45,989 bases of DNA, from the NCBI GenBank assembly GCA_000787465.1, contig JSYX01000263.1, forward strand, positions 1 through 45,989. The letters run 5' to 3'. Position numbers and translations under genes: made by a program. The stretch is from Thermomucor indicae-seudaticae. Its lineage: Eukaryota > Mucoromycota > Mucoromycetes > Mucorales > Lichtheimiaceae. Shown one piece after another: positions 9,592 through 20,775 of this stretch. How positions within the stretch are numbered: the stretch's first letter is position 1; every line of letters starts with the position of its first letter. The notes under the pieces are model-generated. The model did no database searches, was not told the DNA's origin, and saw only the letters and a list, made by a program, of their open reading frames with translations.

Positions 9592-10422
9592 TTAGATTAA
9601 AGATTCGCAGAGTCTTGGGGTGGGACCGGATTTTAATGCTTGATCCAGATACCATTCAATACATTGATCGAGTAGCTTGTCAACAAGTGACCTTGCTAGT
9701 CCCAGATCTTTCACGAATCCCGTCCATGCCAGCATTCCCAGTAATCGTTCTGTAATCTCGGGTCGCAGGGATTTGAATTGGAACCCGCGATTCTGTAGTA
9801 CCTGCACCAGGGTAACGAGGGCCTGGGCCACAAATACAAGCCCATGCTCTAATGCACGTAGTATGCGATTCCGGAGGTCCGTCACGATCCAGTCGTAAAT
9901 ATGAGTAGTCGGAGAAGATGCCACGGGTTTGGATGGTTCCAGGATCACAGACAGCTTCTGGCTTTGTGGATGCGCCGCAATCGTTAATGCGTACCACTGG
10001 TATGGGCTATCTTCGTTGATTTTTAAACAAGGCGACTGGATACGAATCCGGTGTTGCTGCGTTGTATTATTCTTTTGCTTGTATGCCAAGCTCAGGCTAG
10101 CGCACAGCTGTATCAGGTCGTCATTGTGAACGAAGCGCATAATAGGTTGGTCGTTCCAGTTGTCTACTGAGCCGTCTACGATCGTGCCGTACGGTGACAG
10201 AATTAACAAAATTGTAGGATCATCGACTTGCAACAAAGAATGCGGTGACATTGGACCCAGTGAAAGAAAGAAGAAAGAAATGCAAAAATGCTGCGAGGAG
10301 AGAAGGGGCGAATGCAATCATATGCAGGTCAGCACACCTCTCTTCGCTGCTATTTCGAGCAAAGAAATTAACTCCGCGTTGTTCGGCCCAGACAACTTTT
10401 GTGAAACATCCCGTGACACCAT
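9592..10422 (-). CDS. PAS-domain protein of unknown function
   Basis: Exons on the minus strand: 10422-10338 and 10226-9592, 239 aa. The junction joins EIAAKR to VDDPTILLILSPYG in frame through a 111-nt intron, longer than most here. The N-terminal half has a PAS-like pattern: a hydrophobic strand (LLILSPYGTIVDGS), then RFVHNDDLIQLCASLSLAY, which matches the HPDD-type helix of PAS folds, then a second strand set. The C-terminal half is helical (ILRALEHGLVFVAQALVTL). No zinc finger or other effector domain follows, so it may act as a partner or sensor. The start ATG is the first in frame after the upstream gene, only about 120 bases from its stop. PAS assignment is by pattern, not by alignment. 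Confidence 0.65.
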
Positions 10423-10495
10423 GACATGCAAATTGTGGGGAAGCAGCTCACCCCGCACTTGGAACAGATCAATTTGATCAGGTCCTTTGCGCAAA

Positions 10496-10501
10496 TTTAT
10501 T
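10496..10501 (-). terminator. AATAAA polyadenylation signal (minus strand)
   Basis: TTTATT on the plus strand reads AATAAA on the minus strand. It lies between the stop of the RRM gene (10546) and the start of the PAS gene (10422), which supports two separate transcripts. Confidence 0.45.
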
Positions 10502-10545
10502 GTTTGTCTTAGATACAAACACTATCACTGATGACTCCTCTCTTT

Positions 10546-13448
10546 TTACCCACGAGCTGCTTTCTTTGCTCCCTTTCGATACTTGTTCTTTTTGCCACTT
10601 TGAAACTGAGTTCCTGTTTATAAATGGGAACTATCAATATATGACAAATTACCGCTATTACTCCTGATATTTTCCTACCCGCTTTATCATCTTCGTCGTC
10701 TGCTGAAGGGTAAGATGAGCCCGACGGCGAAGGCGTGTCCGGTGACAGACGATAGTTCAGGGCTTGATTTATCACGGGCATGGGAGCATGAGGTTGTACC
10801 TGATGATACTGTCGACCACGAGGATGTGAACTATTGGGATAAATGTAACGGGGTCCTGAAACCCCAGTCGCACTAGCCAATGTCGCAGGCTGAGGTGGAG
10901 GCACAGGCAAACCATAGTAAGGATTATAATATGCAGTGGTCTCATAGTATCCAGTAGTCGGGAAACTGTACGCCTTGTGAGGTGGCCGTGCCGGTTTGGC
11001 ACAATTTTCCTGATACGACGTAGAAGAATCGGACGGAGCGTTCGGCGATGACCGTGATGTCGCAAAGTAGCCTATAGTAGGATAATACGGTGGAGCATAG
11101 TCGTAATAGCCTGGCATGTACATCTCGTTGCTGACTCCGCCGAATGGTGCATCTATGACACGTATTTGTCAGATATTTCGCAGGCCAGAAGCTTTCCTCC
11201 CTTACCTTTGACAGGCGACATTGCTTCTGAACTTGTATCATCCTCAGCTTCCTAAATACAGTATTCCCGGCATCAGTGACGTACGCTTATGAACAATAAA
11301 AAAGAAACCTTACCGGTGACAAAGGCATACACGTGGCAGTGCTCGGATCGTAGAAGGAAGGCGCCATATACTGATTGTAGTCCAAAGGCAACGAAGTAGC
11401 TGCCCCGCCATAACTCTTCGAATGAACGCCAGAGGCCGCACTATTCGACACACTTGGAGGTTCTTGCGGCATATCCTGCTGACGATGTCCACCTTGGCTA
11501 TGCTTTCCTTGCGACTGCTGATTACCAGGGCGGGTCGAGCGAAATTTGGAATAACGATGACCCGTAGGATGACGCTGACCATCTGTATCTCCAGTGCTGT
11601 CTTTTGCCTCTGCATTTCTGTCCGTGTCTTGATTTTCCTTACCACCAGAACAGTCGACTGTAACTTGTGATGAAGGCTGCGGTGGAACTGCAGGAAGATG
11701 TGGCTGTAAACCACTCAACATCGGCCCGGGTGGTCCACCAAAAACGTACGGGAACACCGACGCGGGAAAGCCCATACCAGGAGGATGCGGTCTATCGAAC
11801 AGTCGCCTCGGATTACGATTGTAATAAGCAGGGGAAAGTGGCTCCTTGTGTTCTCGATAAGCTACGCGCAACGCATGATCAAGCCAGATAGCCCCATTCT
11901 TGGCATCAAGAAGACAATTGGTTAGCATCATAATGCATTTCGAATTAAACTTTGCTATCCAGTACATACCTCTGCTTCAATTGCCTTGCCTGCGCCAGAT
12001 TCTTCCGAATACTTTATGAATGCGAAAATGCGCTTGCTTCCATTGCTCACTGCCGATTTCCGGATAATGCGTAAATGTTTGATAACACCATATGCTGCAA
12101 ACCTCTCCTCCAAGCTATTTTCGGTCACTTGTTCCGGAAGATTGCCGACAAATACGCTAGTGTAATCGGTTCTCACAAGGTTTATGTCCCCGTTGATAAC
12201 AGGAAGACAGCCGAGTTCGTCCAAATTTGACGCCCATTCGACCCACCATTGATGAACACTTTGAGGTGAGCGAAGTGTCTGTAGAAGACAGGTGTATGCA
12301 TTAGCTATTTTCCATTGTGGAGAGTGCAATATAGTTCACCAGAAACGCCTTGATAGCATCATCGCGATAGCGGTATTTGACAAAAGCACATTCAATGCGG
12401 CCACGCGGCGTTGGATACCCCTGTAATATCGTAATGTCTTCGATGTCGCCAAATGTTGACAACTCGGCACGAATGGTCTATGACGCATTGCTTAAAACAT
12501 TCTGTCTCATCAAAAAAAGTCCCAAACATACCTCTTTGTTCAATGCACGATCGTAAGACGAAATACACAAGGTACGGTTCACCCGAGCTGGTTCACAGCG
12601 GATGCTGCGATTATCCAAGATTGTTCCTGGCGCTTCTTCCAAGGCACGCTTTGCATCTTGCAAGCGCTACAAGCGACAATGTACGTAAGCATGTCGTATA
12701 TATGTATATGCCTGGTTTATTAGTACCTCGTATTGTACGAATGCATAGGGTCGATTCATCCAATCTTTGAGAACCTTTACGTTCAACAAAGTACCCCATC
12801 GCATAAAGTGATTTGACACAGAAACATTCAGCTCTTCATCATTCTTTTCTTTTGTTAGACTAAAATAATGGTCATTTTTAGCTTCGTTACGTTAATAGCA
12901 ATAACATAACATACCTTGCTACGAAAATGCAAGCAGCAGGATTGCCACGCGGGTCAATGTCTGAGTGCTCCGCTGATGTTTCGCGTTTCTGATCGTTATC
13001 GCCGTGCGTGCTAGATTGATCTTTTAGAAAATCATTGTGTTTATCGTCATCTACATTTGTCCGTTGTGTATCTACAACTACGATAGAACGGTTCAAAGGC
13101 GAGGGCACAATCAATCAGCAAGGTCTACAACTTGTAACACTGGATAACAAGGATGATAAAAAGAAATAAGAAGTTACCATTCTCTTCTGATCCATCCCAA
13201 AAGTATCGGTCTGAATAATGCACTGCACCAGTGTCAGAAGTTTCGCTTGCTGGATATTCGAAAGCTTCTGCCGGAACGGAAGGGGATCGGGAGCCAGGTG
13301 TGCTTGTATTTGCTAATTCTGGAGGAGCAGACGATGAAACTTTGCGCATACGATATTGTTCTCTTTGCTTGATGGGCATTGGATTCGATTTTTGCTCATG
13401 AATATTTCTTGTATCGTCTGCTTGCGTAACTTCATTCACATGTGCCAT
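10546..13448 (-). CDS. Three-RRM RNA-binding protein
   Basis: Exons (minus): 13448-13178, 13077-12915, 12859-12727, 12666-12532, 12477-12340, 12278-11970, 11898-11314, 11251-11206, 11152-10679 and 10613-10546; 773 aa. RRM1 (about 136-215) has ACIFVASL and NRPYAFVQYE. RRM2 (about 217-300) has RTLCISSYD and GRIECAFVKY. RRM3 (about 325-405) has TSVFVGNLPEQ and KRIFAFIKYSE. The rest is disordered: a Ser/Pro-rich head and a tail rich in Tyr, Pro, Gln and Asn (MYMPGYYDYAPPYY), ending in a basic KKNKYRKGAKKAARG. The RRM1 pattern resembles the fungal Cip1/Cip2-like stress RNA-binding family; this is a recollection of motif form, so the name is tentative. The start at 13448 is the ATG before AHVNEV; an in-frame ATG at 13520 is an alternative. 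Exon 2 has two possible acceptors 6 nt apart. Confidence 0.85.
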
Positions 13449-14057
13449 TGTGTGCACAAAGCTAGATTTATGCTTCAAGAACAAGCAACATTGAAAGGTT
13501 ACACAAACGCACGGGACCATCTTACGTGTACCCTAAACGTAGTAGTAGATCCTTACCTTGCTAGAAAGAATTGAGCGCACTGCTAAACCACGGGAAAGTG
13601 CAAAACAACTGGCAAGCACAAGATAAAGAGACACAGAGAAGAGAGAAAGAAAAGAAATGTCTTTGGTTTCGGAAACAGCTTACGTTTTTCTGAGGCTACG
13701 CGTCCCCCAAAAAGGACATGATTGATACGTTTTTTACTGCACTGACCGCAGCATAGCATGCTCCGACCGTTCCGTGTCAAATGCTATGCCTGCCGCAAAG
13801 AGCTAACTTGTCCCCCTGAGAAATGTGTGTCCGTCGAAGGTTATTGTCCAAAAACCAGAGCTTTTATGGCAAAAGGAATATAAAATTGAGACGAATCATG
13901 CGTCGAAGGACGATGGTCTAGACCTTTTCAGTACTACCTCATGGCTTTGTGTCCTTGTTTCTGCCTCAAACCACGCGTTTCCCCTTTGATCTCTCTTTTT
14001 CAAATTCCGGTTCAAAAGACTTGAGTGCTCAATCAGTTTAACGAGGATTACGCCATC
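13449..14057. promoter_or_regulatory. Divergent promoter region between RRM and PEHE genes
   Basis: About 600 bases separate two divergent starts. A minus-strand frame at 13690-13780 (MTRNGRSMLCCGQCSKK) ends at a good GTAAG donor and might be a 5' leader exon of the RRM gene, but I could not prove an in-frame join. Otherwise nothing is seen. Confidence 0.35.
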
Positions 14058-15274
14058 ATGCACATCAACATTTTGCAACCTCGACCCGCTACTTCCCGTC
14101 AACAGGAAGCCAAACTCACAAGAACAGGACATAAACGTGCACTACCACCTCGGCACAGCTTTTTAACAGAAGCAGTTAAGATTGCGCTTGAAAAGCAATC
14201 AAGTACGGAAAGAGAGGGAGGAGAGAGTGGAAGACGCTTAAGCTTAATGTGTATGGCTGACATTGCCTTTAGAAGCGTGGGAGCCCACGATCGACAAGAA
14301 CACGGTGCTGTGCATTGTGTCAGAAGATGAACTCGCAGACTGTGAAGAAAAGCCTTACGAATCGCCGCCTGATCCTAAGAGTGTAGTCACCCCTGTTCCA
14401 GTATTTACGGTCGCAGACAAACCACCACGCCGTCGACGACGAGCAGAAGACAAACCACGTATTGCGGATGTTGAGGTGAATTTAGGCACAGACTATGAAA
14501 GGGAGTGTCCTCTTTATTCTGGTTTGCTGATGTTGGATGCTGTAGCCTGTCCCTGATGAATATTACTTGAGACGACATGGACGGCATGAGAAAGAGGAGA
14601 AGAAGGAAAAGAATCGAGAGAAAGAACGGCTACAGCATGAAATGTATCAGCAGCAACAGTTTGTAGATCGAATAAGACAGACAGACAAGTCGATGATAAT
14701 GGCCATTGTGTCCTCTTTGCGACAATCACAAAAGGATGACGACGAAAAAGATACAACAAGTGAATCAATCCCGGACATCGATGTGTTATACAGACAAGTC
14801 TTACGCGATGCTGAAGAGCAGTTGCAGCGATACGAAATGCTTGGATTCAGTCGCAAACCACGCAACAAAAAGGTTGCCTCCGAAGAAGATATTGGATCAT
14901 CGCCACCGCTATCGTCACCTGAGCACAAACGTAAAGAATCACCCGTTCTAACCTCGACTCCCCCATCATTACAATCACAAAGCTCTAACGTCTCAGAATC
15001 CGCCTCCGTCTCCGAACCAGCAGCCAAGCGACGAAATACGTCTCCCACATCATCATCATCCGCATCCAAAAAGAGACGGTTTGTCTCTTTTTCGTCATCA
15101 CCCAACGGCTCCAAATCACCAAGCGGGACTCGACGTAGTGCACGCAATATTGTTGCTTTTGGACAAAAGGTACCACCAATGGACGAATGCGAGTTTCATT
15201 TACCGTTTGAAGACTATGGACCTTTAATGGAAGCGCGCGAGCTGGAAAGGATGCGCGCCGGAAAGCGTAACTGA
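14058..15274 (+). CDS. PEHE-domain protein, MSL1/KANSL1-like
   Basis: PEHE proteins are scaffolds that bind MOF/MYST histone acetyltransferases. Exons: 14058-14202, 14273-14475 and 14546-15274; 358 aa. Splicing gives SKAWEPTID at the first join and IADVEPVPDEYYLRRHGRHE at the second. The second block, followed by EKEEKKEKNREKERLQHEMY, fits the charged helix of the PEHE domain (D-E-x-Y/F-L-x-R-H then E-K-x repeats). The middle is Ser-rich with KR clusters typical of nuclear proteins (AAKRRN, ASKKRR). Near the C-terminus RRSARNIVAFGQKVPPMDE and FHLPFE match the FG-x-x-x-P motif at the end of animal MSL1. Both ends agree, which raises confidence, but a profile search is needed. The start is the nearest ATG; more upstream sequence is possible. 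Confidence 0.62.
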
Positions 15275-15383
15275 ACTTACACAAAATACTCCCCTTTTCG
15301 ATGAATTCATATAAGCAAGCAATGACGTATAACACATCTCCCATCGTAATAATATATGTTTCTCTTTCAGTTTCTGGATCACG

Positions 15384-15389
15384 AATAAA
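15384..15389 (+). terminator. AATAAA polyadenylation signal
   Basis: It lies 110 bases after the PEHE gene stop and 52 bases before the end of the convergent transporter gene, so the two transcripts probably overlap at their 3' ends. Confidence 0.4.
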
Positions 15390-15440
15390 GTACATAGTAG
15401 TATATAAACATCCGCTTCTTGCATGACGGTTTCCTGTGGG

Positions 15441-16751
15441 TTACGATAGCAGCGGCGCTGATTCGCCACTGCGTGCATGACCGGATGTATACTGCCAAAT
15501 GGACGAAAAGACACCGTTGAAGACAAAGACGCCTAGGACCAACACAACAAACCCGGAAAGTTGCAACCAGGAGAAGACATCCCAGCCGTAGTGGATTGCA
15601 ATAATCCAGATGAATACGGTTCTAAGTAGCAGAGGAGGATCAGCGTTCCTCTTTTCGGTGCAACCGTTCTCTGCATTGTTATTACCTCAGCGTATCAATG
15701 ACACTCCGCCCAGGCACTCCGACAGTGGTACTGACGGCAAGACCGAAAAAGTTGAACAAGGCCACCATCAAAGCAAGAACGAGTGCCGACTGCCACAAGA
15801 CATAGGCATCCATGAGCTGCACGATACCTGAACGCGTGTCACCCAGATCGGCAATCGCTGCCACGGCAAGGGTAGCCACAAGCAGTGCGGTTCCAAAGGC
15901 GCCTTCGATTCCCATGGCCTTTACAGGATCAAGACGGTATCGGTCCATCAAGTATTCTTCCAGAACGAACTGGCCAGCCACAAACAATTGGGCAACACAA
16001 AGATAAGCGGGTCCGACCCAGTCATCCTGGACACACACAAGCGCGGTCCCGATCAAGATGGCTGCCACAGCACCCCATTCGTGCCCAAGGAAACGTCGCG
16101 ATAAGAAGATCAGACTAAAGATGGCCGAAAAGCCCACAATGCTGCTTCGCACGATCTGGAAAATAGAAGGCGTGCTGTACATCAGGCCGAGGTTCATCAG
16201 CTTTTTTTTTGACAACAGATAAGGGTCAGTTTCAGAACAAGCGGCCTGCCCCTTCCCCGCTTTACAAACTTTACCGTGGTCGCAATCAGATCGCAAGCAC
16301 TAGGCACAGCAAACCAAGCCAGTGCCCAGTTGCTTGATCGAGTCGCAGCAGCCCACTCCGGATGGTCACCATAGCCCGAAGAAGGAGGAGCTGTGTTTGT
16401 CTGCTGCTGCTGTTGTTGTTGCTGTGGCGCAACAACTTGAAGCATCGAACGGTCCAGCAGAGACGGTGTCCTGCTTGCCACCTGAATAACCAAAATACAA
16501 ACGATTTCACCAAGGAATATCATGGCCGTCTGCAACAGAGGCTGCCCAAAGTACTCTGGGTCTTCATTGCTGTTCGTCTGATTCACAGGTTGATGGTTTT
16601 GGAATGTCAGAATCAGAGGTATAGCAACGCCTGAAACACACAAGGAGCGGAGCGTGGGTTAGTAGCCTTGATACGCACTCAATAATGAAAAGCAGAACTT
16701 GCCAGACGCGAGAAGCCCTAACGTCAGAAACAGGGTATATACGACGCCCAT
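15441..16751 (-). CDS. SLC35F6: SLC35F6-type multi-pass transporter
   Basis: This belongs to the drug/metabolite transporter superfamily, near nucleotide-sugar transporters; human SLC35F6 is found in lysosome and mitochondria. Exons (minus): 16751-16703, 16630-16275, 16200-15686 and 15621-15441; 366 aa, close to the human length. It has about ten membrane segments. Family marks are PSACDLIATT, LGLMYSTPSIFQIVRSS, FLSRRFLGHEWGA, VAQLFVAGQFVLEEYLMDRY, GIEGAFG, GRSVIDTLRTVFIWI and a C-terminal ESAPLLS. A short Gln run sits in the first long loop. Intron 1 (16631-16702) uses a GC donor (TCTG/GCAAGT); this join gives LLASGVAIPLI. The 74-nt intron 2 has a long poly-A tract directly before the acceptor. 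Confidence 0.85.
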
Positions 16752-17032
16752 ATCAATACTGAAAAGGTGAAGAAAGAGGGGAAAAAGAGACTCAGGAAAT
16801 AAAAAGAGACGGACGGAGACAGTAAAATTTGTGGAAAGTGAGTGACCTACAGCACAACCAGTGGCAGGTTGTCTGACGCACACGCACACAAAACAAAGTT
16901 ACACGGTACGCCCTTTCCAAAGTTTCACATCAAACCAAAAATGTACATTTTACTTGACAAGAGCAAAAAGGTTATGGTACAACTACGGATATGATGGAAG
17001 GAGGGGGATAATGCAAAAAGAGGTAAGGCTTA
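16752..17032. other. Short gap between ISU1 3' end and transporter start
   Basis: 281 bases, both neighbours on the minus strand. It should contain the transporter promoter and ISU1 3' sequence. Nothing else is seen. Confidence 0.3.
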
Positions 17033-17694
17033 TTACGACTCTGCTGCTGTTTCAGTCGATGCCGACTCTAACGCCGACGACGCAGCTGCCATGCGCTTGC
17101 TCTTGTAATCGTTGATCGCGGATTTGATAGCGTCTTCAGCGAGCACTACAAGAGAGTTTAAAAGATTAGTCTAGTTCAAAAAGACGCTATGACGAAATCC
17201 CCCATCCGGGAAAACTTACTTGAACAATGCAGCTTCACTGGAGGAAGCGACAATTCTTGAGCAATTTCTGTATTCTTGATTTGTACTGCTTCTTCCAGCG
17301 TCATGCCACGCACCCGCTCGGTCATGAAGCTAGACGACGCAATCGCTGAACCGCAACCAAATGTCTTGAACTTAACATCCACGATCTTGCCAGTCTTGTC
17401 ATCGACCTTGATCTGAAGCTTCATCACATCACCACAGGCAGGAGCACCCACAAGCCCGGTGCCCACGTCTTCGGCTGTCTTTGGGAAAGAGCCGACATTG
17501 CGTGGTCGTTCGTAATGATCAATCACCTGCCGCAGTACTGTATTACTAATATGCATCTTTTTCATGACAAAAGCAAAGGACTTTACCTTTTGATGGTAAA
17601 GACGGACGCCGCCAACAGACAGAGGTCTGGTGCTCAGAGGTTGTTGAATGGCACGGCTCGATTGACTTAGTACTGTAACTGTAGAACGAAACAT
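17033..17694 (-). CDS. ISU1: Iron-sulfur cluster scaffold protein ISU1 (IscU)
   Basis: ISU1 is the mitochondrial scaffold on which Nfs1, frataxin and ferredoxin build 2Fe-2S clusters. Exons (minus): 17694-17587, 17526-17220 and 17145-17033; 175 aa. The presequence MFRSTVTVLSQSSRAIQQP is followed by RLYHQKVIDHYERPRNVGSF. Ligands are present: Cys67 and Asp69 in APACGDVM, Cys94 in FGCGSAIASSS, and Cys137 in LPPVKLHCSMLAED. LPPVK is the Ssq1-type Hsp70 site. The 60-nt intron 1 (17527-17586) is stop-free and would add 20 alien residues if retained; removing it restores the family sequence. An in-frame ATG at 17727 is a less likely start. Confidence 0.95.
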
Positions 17695-18410
17695 TGTTTG
17701 AAGGAAGAGTGTGGTTTCAATTTTCATGCAGAACCGACTTTTATACTTTTTCCGAAATCTGATTACGAAAATTGGACTTTATCAGATTGGTTGATGTGCA
17801 TGGGAGACCAATCACATTGGATCCATGAGGTAATAGCATCTTTGATGCGGATTTTCGTAATGAAACAGAAAGAAAAGGAAAGAAACCCCAACGTACTGCA
17901 TATGTCATCAATACACAAAACTTACGAAACAAGGCAAAGCAAGTTCCTTCTCCATTGAACTGAACATACACACCACGGATCAACACCTGAAGGAGGGCAT
18001 TCATGCATGGTTCTACGGACTTTGAGCGTGTTACACAACTCGGTTATGTCAATGAGCTCCAGCTTTTCGTGACCATAGACTGGTACCATTCTCTAACTCT
18101 TAAAAAGATACTTAATCCGTTACAGTCATTGCGGATTGTTCAAGCTCGTATCCTGTGGTTCGGCCGTGCCAATCTAATCCTTGTCACGAAACCGACATCC
18201 AGCGGGCCCTGCTGCAAGTACAGATGCTTCGGAGAACCTTACGGCAACTGAGCCAATGAAGGTGGTAATCAAACCGTTCAAAACTTTTCGTTCTTATGAC
18301 GTTCGCGGACCGACACACTCAAAAGTAAGCAGATGTAAAAAGTAAAGTATACAATTGTGAGACGCTTTTCTATGTAGATATTTGACAAAGTAAATGTTTC
18401 AATGTAAATC
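17695..18410. promoter_or_regulatory. Region between ISU1 and TOM70; ISU1 promoter
   Basis: 716 bases with both flanking genes on the minus strand. A perfect 11-bp inverted repeat (17762-17772 with 17851-17861) lies 70-170 bases before the ISU1 ATG and could matter for control. Minus-strand open frames at 17741-18250 have no motif I recognise and could not be joined into a sound gene. Confidence 0.35.
17762..17861. repeat. Inverted repeat in ISU1 promoter
   Basis: ATTACGAAAAT at 17762-17772 pairs perfectly with ATTTTCGTAAT at 17851-17861, with about 78 bases between. Inside lies a small hairpin GCATC-TTT-GATGC near 17837. No known factor site is claimed. Confidence 0.5.
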
Positions 18411-20775
18411 TTACAGACCACCGCGACCTGCCCGGAGTTTAGCAGCAGCCTCTGGATATTCCTTGGCAAATCTATTTTATTCATTAGCTTACATTCAAGT
18501 TTCTGGCAGCGCGCGCGCACGCATAACATTACCTTATCTGCGTTTTGGTTGCCTCAACGTAGGAAATGGCGTGTTCCAGTTCAGGCTGGGTGCGTGCCAA
18601 GTCGATGGCCATTTCATAGTATTTCAGTGCTTCTTCCGCTTTGCCCAATTCTAACAAAATTTGAGCCAAGGATGCTACAGCAGCATCACAAGCAGGATCG
18701 ACTGGCAAACCACCATTCAGCATGATATCAAGTCTGTCGCTCCTCTCAGAAACTTACACTCCAAAGCTTTTTTGCACAACTTTGTCGCTTCCTCGGCATC
18801 GCCCATGGCCTGGTACATCAGCATCGCCTTGTTGATATAGGGCAACGGGTTCTTGGGGTCGAGCTCAATGGCTTTGCTAAAGGCATCGATCGCTTCCGCC
18901 ACCTTTTGCTGGTCTACAAGCAATTCGCCATAGTAGTTTTGCACATCCGCAGACCGAGGGAACTTTTTCAGCGTGTTGTTGAAAGTTGACATGGCAGATG
19001 AAATCGAGCCAAGTTTATATTGCACAACGCCCAGCTGAATGTGTGCGAACACGAACGAGTCGTCCAGTTTTAGGCTTTCTGTGTAGTCCTTGGCTGCAGC
19101 ATCAAAGTTGCCGCTAATGTAATTCACTAATCATATTCGTTAGTCTTTTTGTTCTGCGTTGTGCTTAAATTCGCTGTTTTCACCTTGGCCTCTGCAAAAC
19201 AAACACTTAGTTACTCTGAAAACGCTTGCTTTCTTCCAGCAATCGTACCTGTGATAGTAAATGTCGGGGTCACTTGGGTTGATGGCAAGAGCGTCGTCAA
19301 ATTGTTTCAAGGCCGTTGCAATATCACCTACAGCAAGCAGTTCAGCCATGCTACACCATAGCCAATGCACAGAGTTTCTCTCTCTCTCACCTTGCTCCAT
19401 GTATAAACTTGAGCGCTTGATGTAGCTCTGCACAAACTTTGGGTCGGCTTCAATGGACTTGTTGAAATATTCCAGAGCACTCTGATTGTTGCCTTTCAAA
19501 AAGTTAAAGGTTCCAAGAAGGTTTAACGCATAAGCCTGGTATGGTCGCGAGCATCCAAGTTCAATCGCTTTTTCGCAAGCCTCCAAAGCCTCGTTGTAGT
19601 TTTTGGCCTCAATAGCTCGATAAGCTCTGGCGAACTGCGCGTTGGCACTCGATTCGTCATCTTCAGCAGGGAGCTCGAGCTTAACTGAATCAAACAATGT
19701 CAAGACCAATCCCCATTTCCCCCCTTGATTATCCGAGCTTACCAGGACGGAATGACTCAAAGTAGGCGTTCACAAAAGTGGATGACGGCAGACGAGGCTT
19801 CTTTGTCTAACGCCAATGATAAGTTACACAAGCCTGCCGTAAGATTGTCCCTACTAACCTTCATCATCTCAGTAGCTTTGGCTTCCGCGACATTCTTCAG
19901 CGAGCGTTCCATTGACTTTGCAGCATTTTCATTCTTGAATCCATCCAGAATGCAGACGCAAGTATAATCTTTTGCAGATGCTAAGTCGTATTCCTTTGCA
20001 AATATCTCCCCGTTTCCGTTGCTTACCATACAGCGCCTCGGCCATCATACCCTTCTTTTCATACGCCAAGGCACGTCGATTCAAAGCCTTGACGTACACT
20101 GGGTCTAATTTCAACGCTTCGTTGCAGTCCTCGATTACGTTATCCTGTTTTCCTAAATTGGCGAAACACGCAGCTCGGTTGGCAAAGAAGATCGCATCGG
20201 CCTTGAACCGGATAGCATGTGTATACAGCCGGACAGCGTCTTCGTACTTTTTGCTGGTAAACAAATTGTTTCCTTTGGCTTTCAAGGCTTGCGCGGCTTC
20301 GGCGCGTTTCTGACATGAAAGGAACGCGTTTCAGTTTCCCGCTCTCTCTCTCTCTCGCGCGCGCGCGCGCGCAGTTCAGGCCATTAGCGTATCTCACCTC
20401 GGGTGTAAGCGCAGCAATCTCTTCGTCCGTCATGGCCTCATACTGATCGGCCGTGAGTTCAGCCTTCTCTTTACTCTTGGGTGCCTGCTGTTCCTTTGCA
20501 GGAGCTAAGAAGAAGTAAGAAATATTGCAATGAACGAAATGTCTTTCATACCACCTACCAGTATCGCTCTGAGACTTTTTCGCTTCCCGCGATTGCTGCT
20601 GCTGCTGTTGCTTGGGCTTCTTATTGCTCGAAGCCAGGTAATAAACGCCAGCACCGGCTGCCGCCACACCGGCTGCGACCGCACAGTAAAACTTCCAGTC
20701 CTTATCCTCCAGAAACTTTTTCATGCGCTCCGATGCCGAAGTAACCGCTGCTGTCGAATTGCTCGAAGAAGCCAT
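18411..20775 (-). CDS. TOM70: Mitochondrial import receptor subunit TOM70
   Basis: TOM70 docks Hsp70/Hsp90-bound preproteins at the outer mitochondrial membrane. Exons (minus): 20775-20559, 20504-20398, 20309-20027, 19968-19859, 19800-19743, 19684-19391, 19327-19249, 19191-19184, 19126-18758, 18701-18533 and 18471-18411; 584 aa. An N-terminal membrane anchor lies at about residues 29-50 (FYCAVAAGVAAAGAGVYYLA), then a Gln/Lys linker. TPR repeats follow, the first as the Hsp-binding clamp (KAKGNNLFTSKKYEDAV). Other marks are GFKNENAAKSMERSLK and ACDAAVASLAQILLELGKAEEA. The exon at 19191-19184 is only 8 nt (A GGC CAA G). It is required to join YYHR to VNYISGNF as YYHRGQVNYISG. Intron 2 holds a CT/CG microsatellite. 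Confidence 0.93.
20342..20373. repeat. (CT)n(CG)n microsatellite in TOM70 intron 2
   Basis: About seven CT units run directly into about nine CG units inside the 88-nt intron 20310-20397. Alternating CG tracts of this type can adopt Z-DNA. A shorter GC run occurs in the last TOM70 intron near 18509-18520. Confidence 0.8.

Noticed and set aside
18003..18251. Plus-strand frame and minus-strand frames at 17741-18250 as a gene between ISU1 and TOM70
   Set aside because: No motif, no consistent splice joins, and the introns needed would be about 30 nt.
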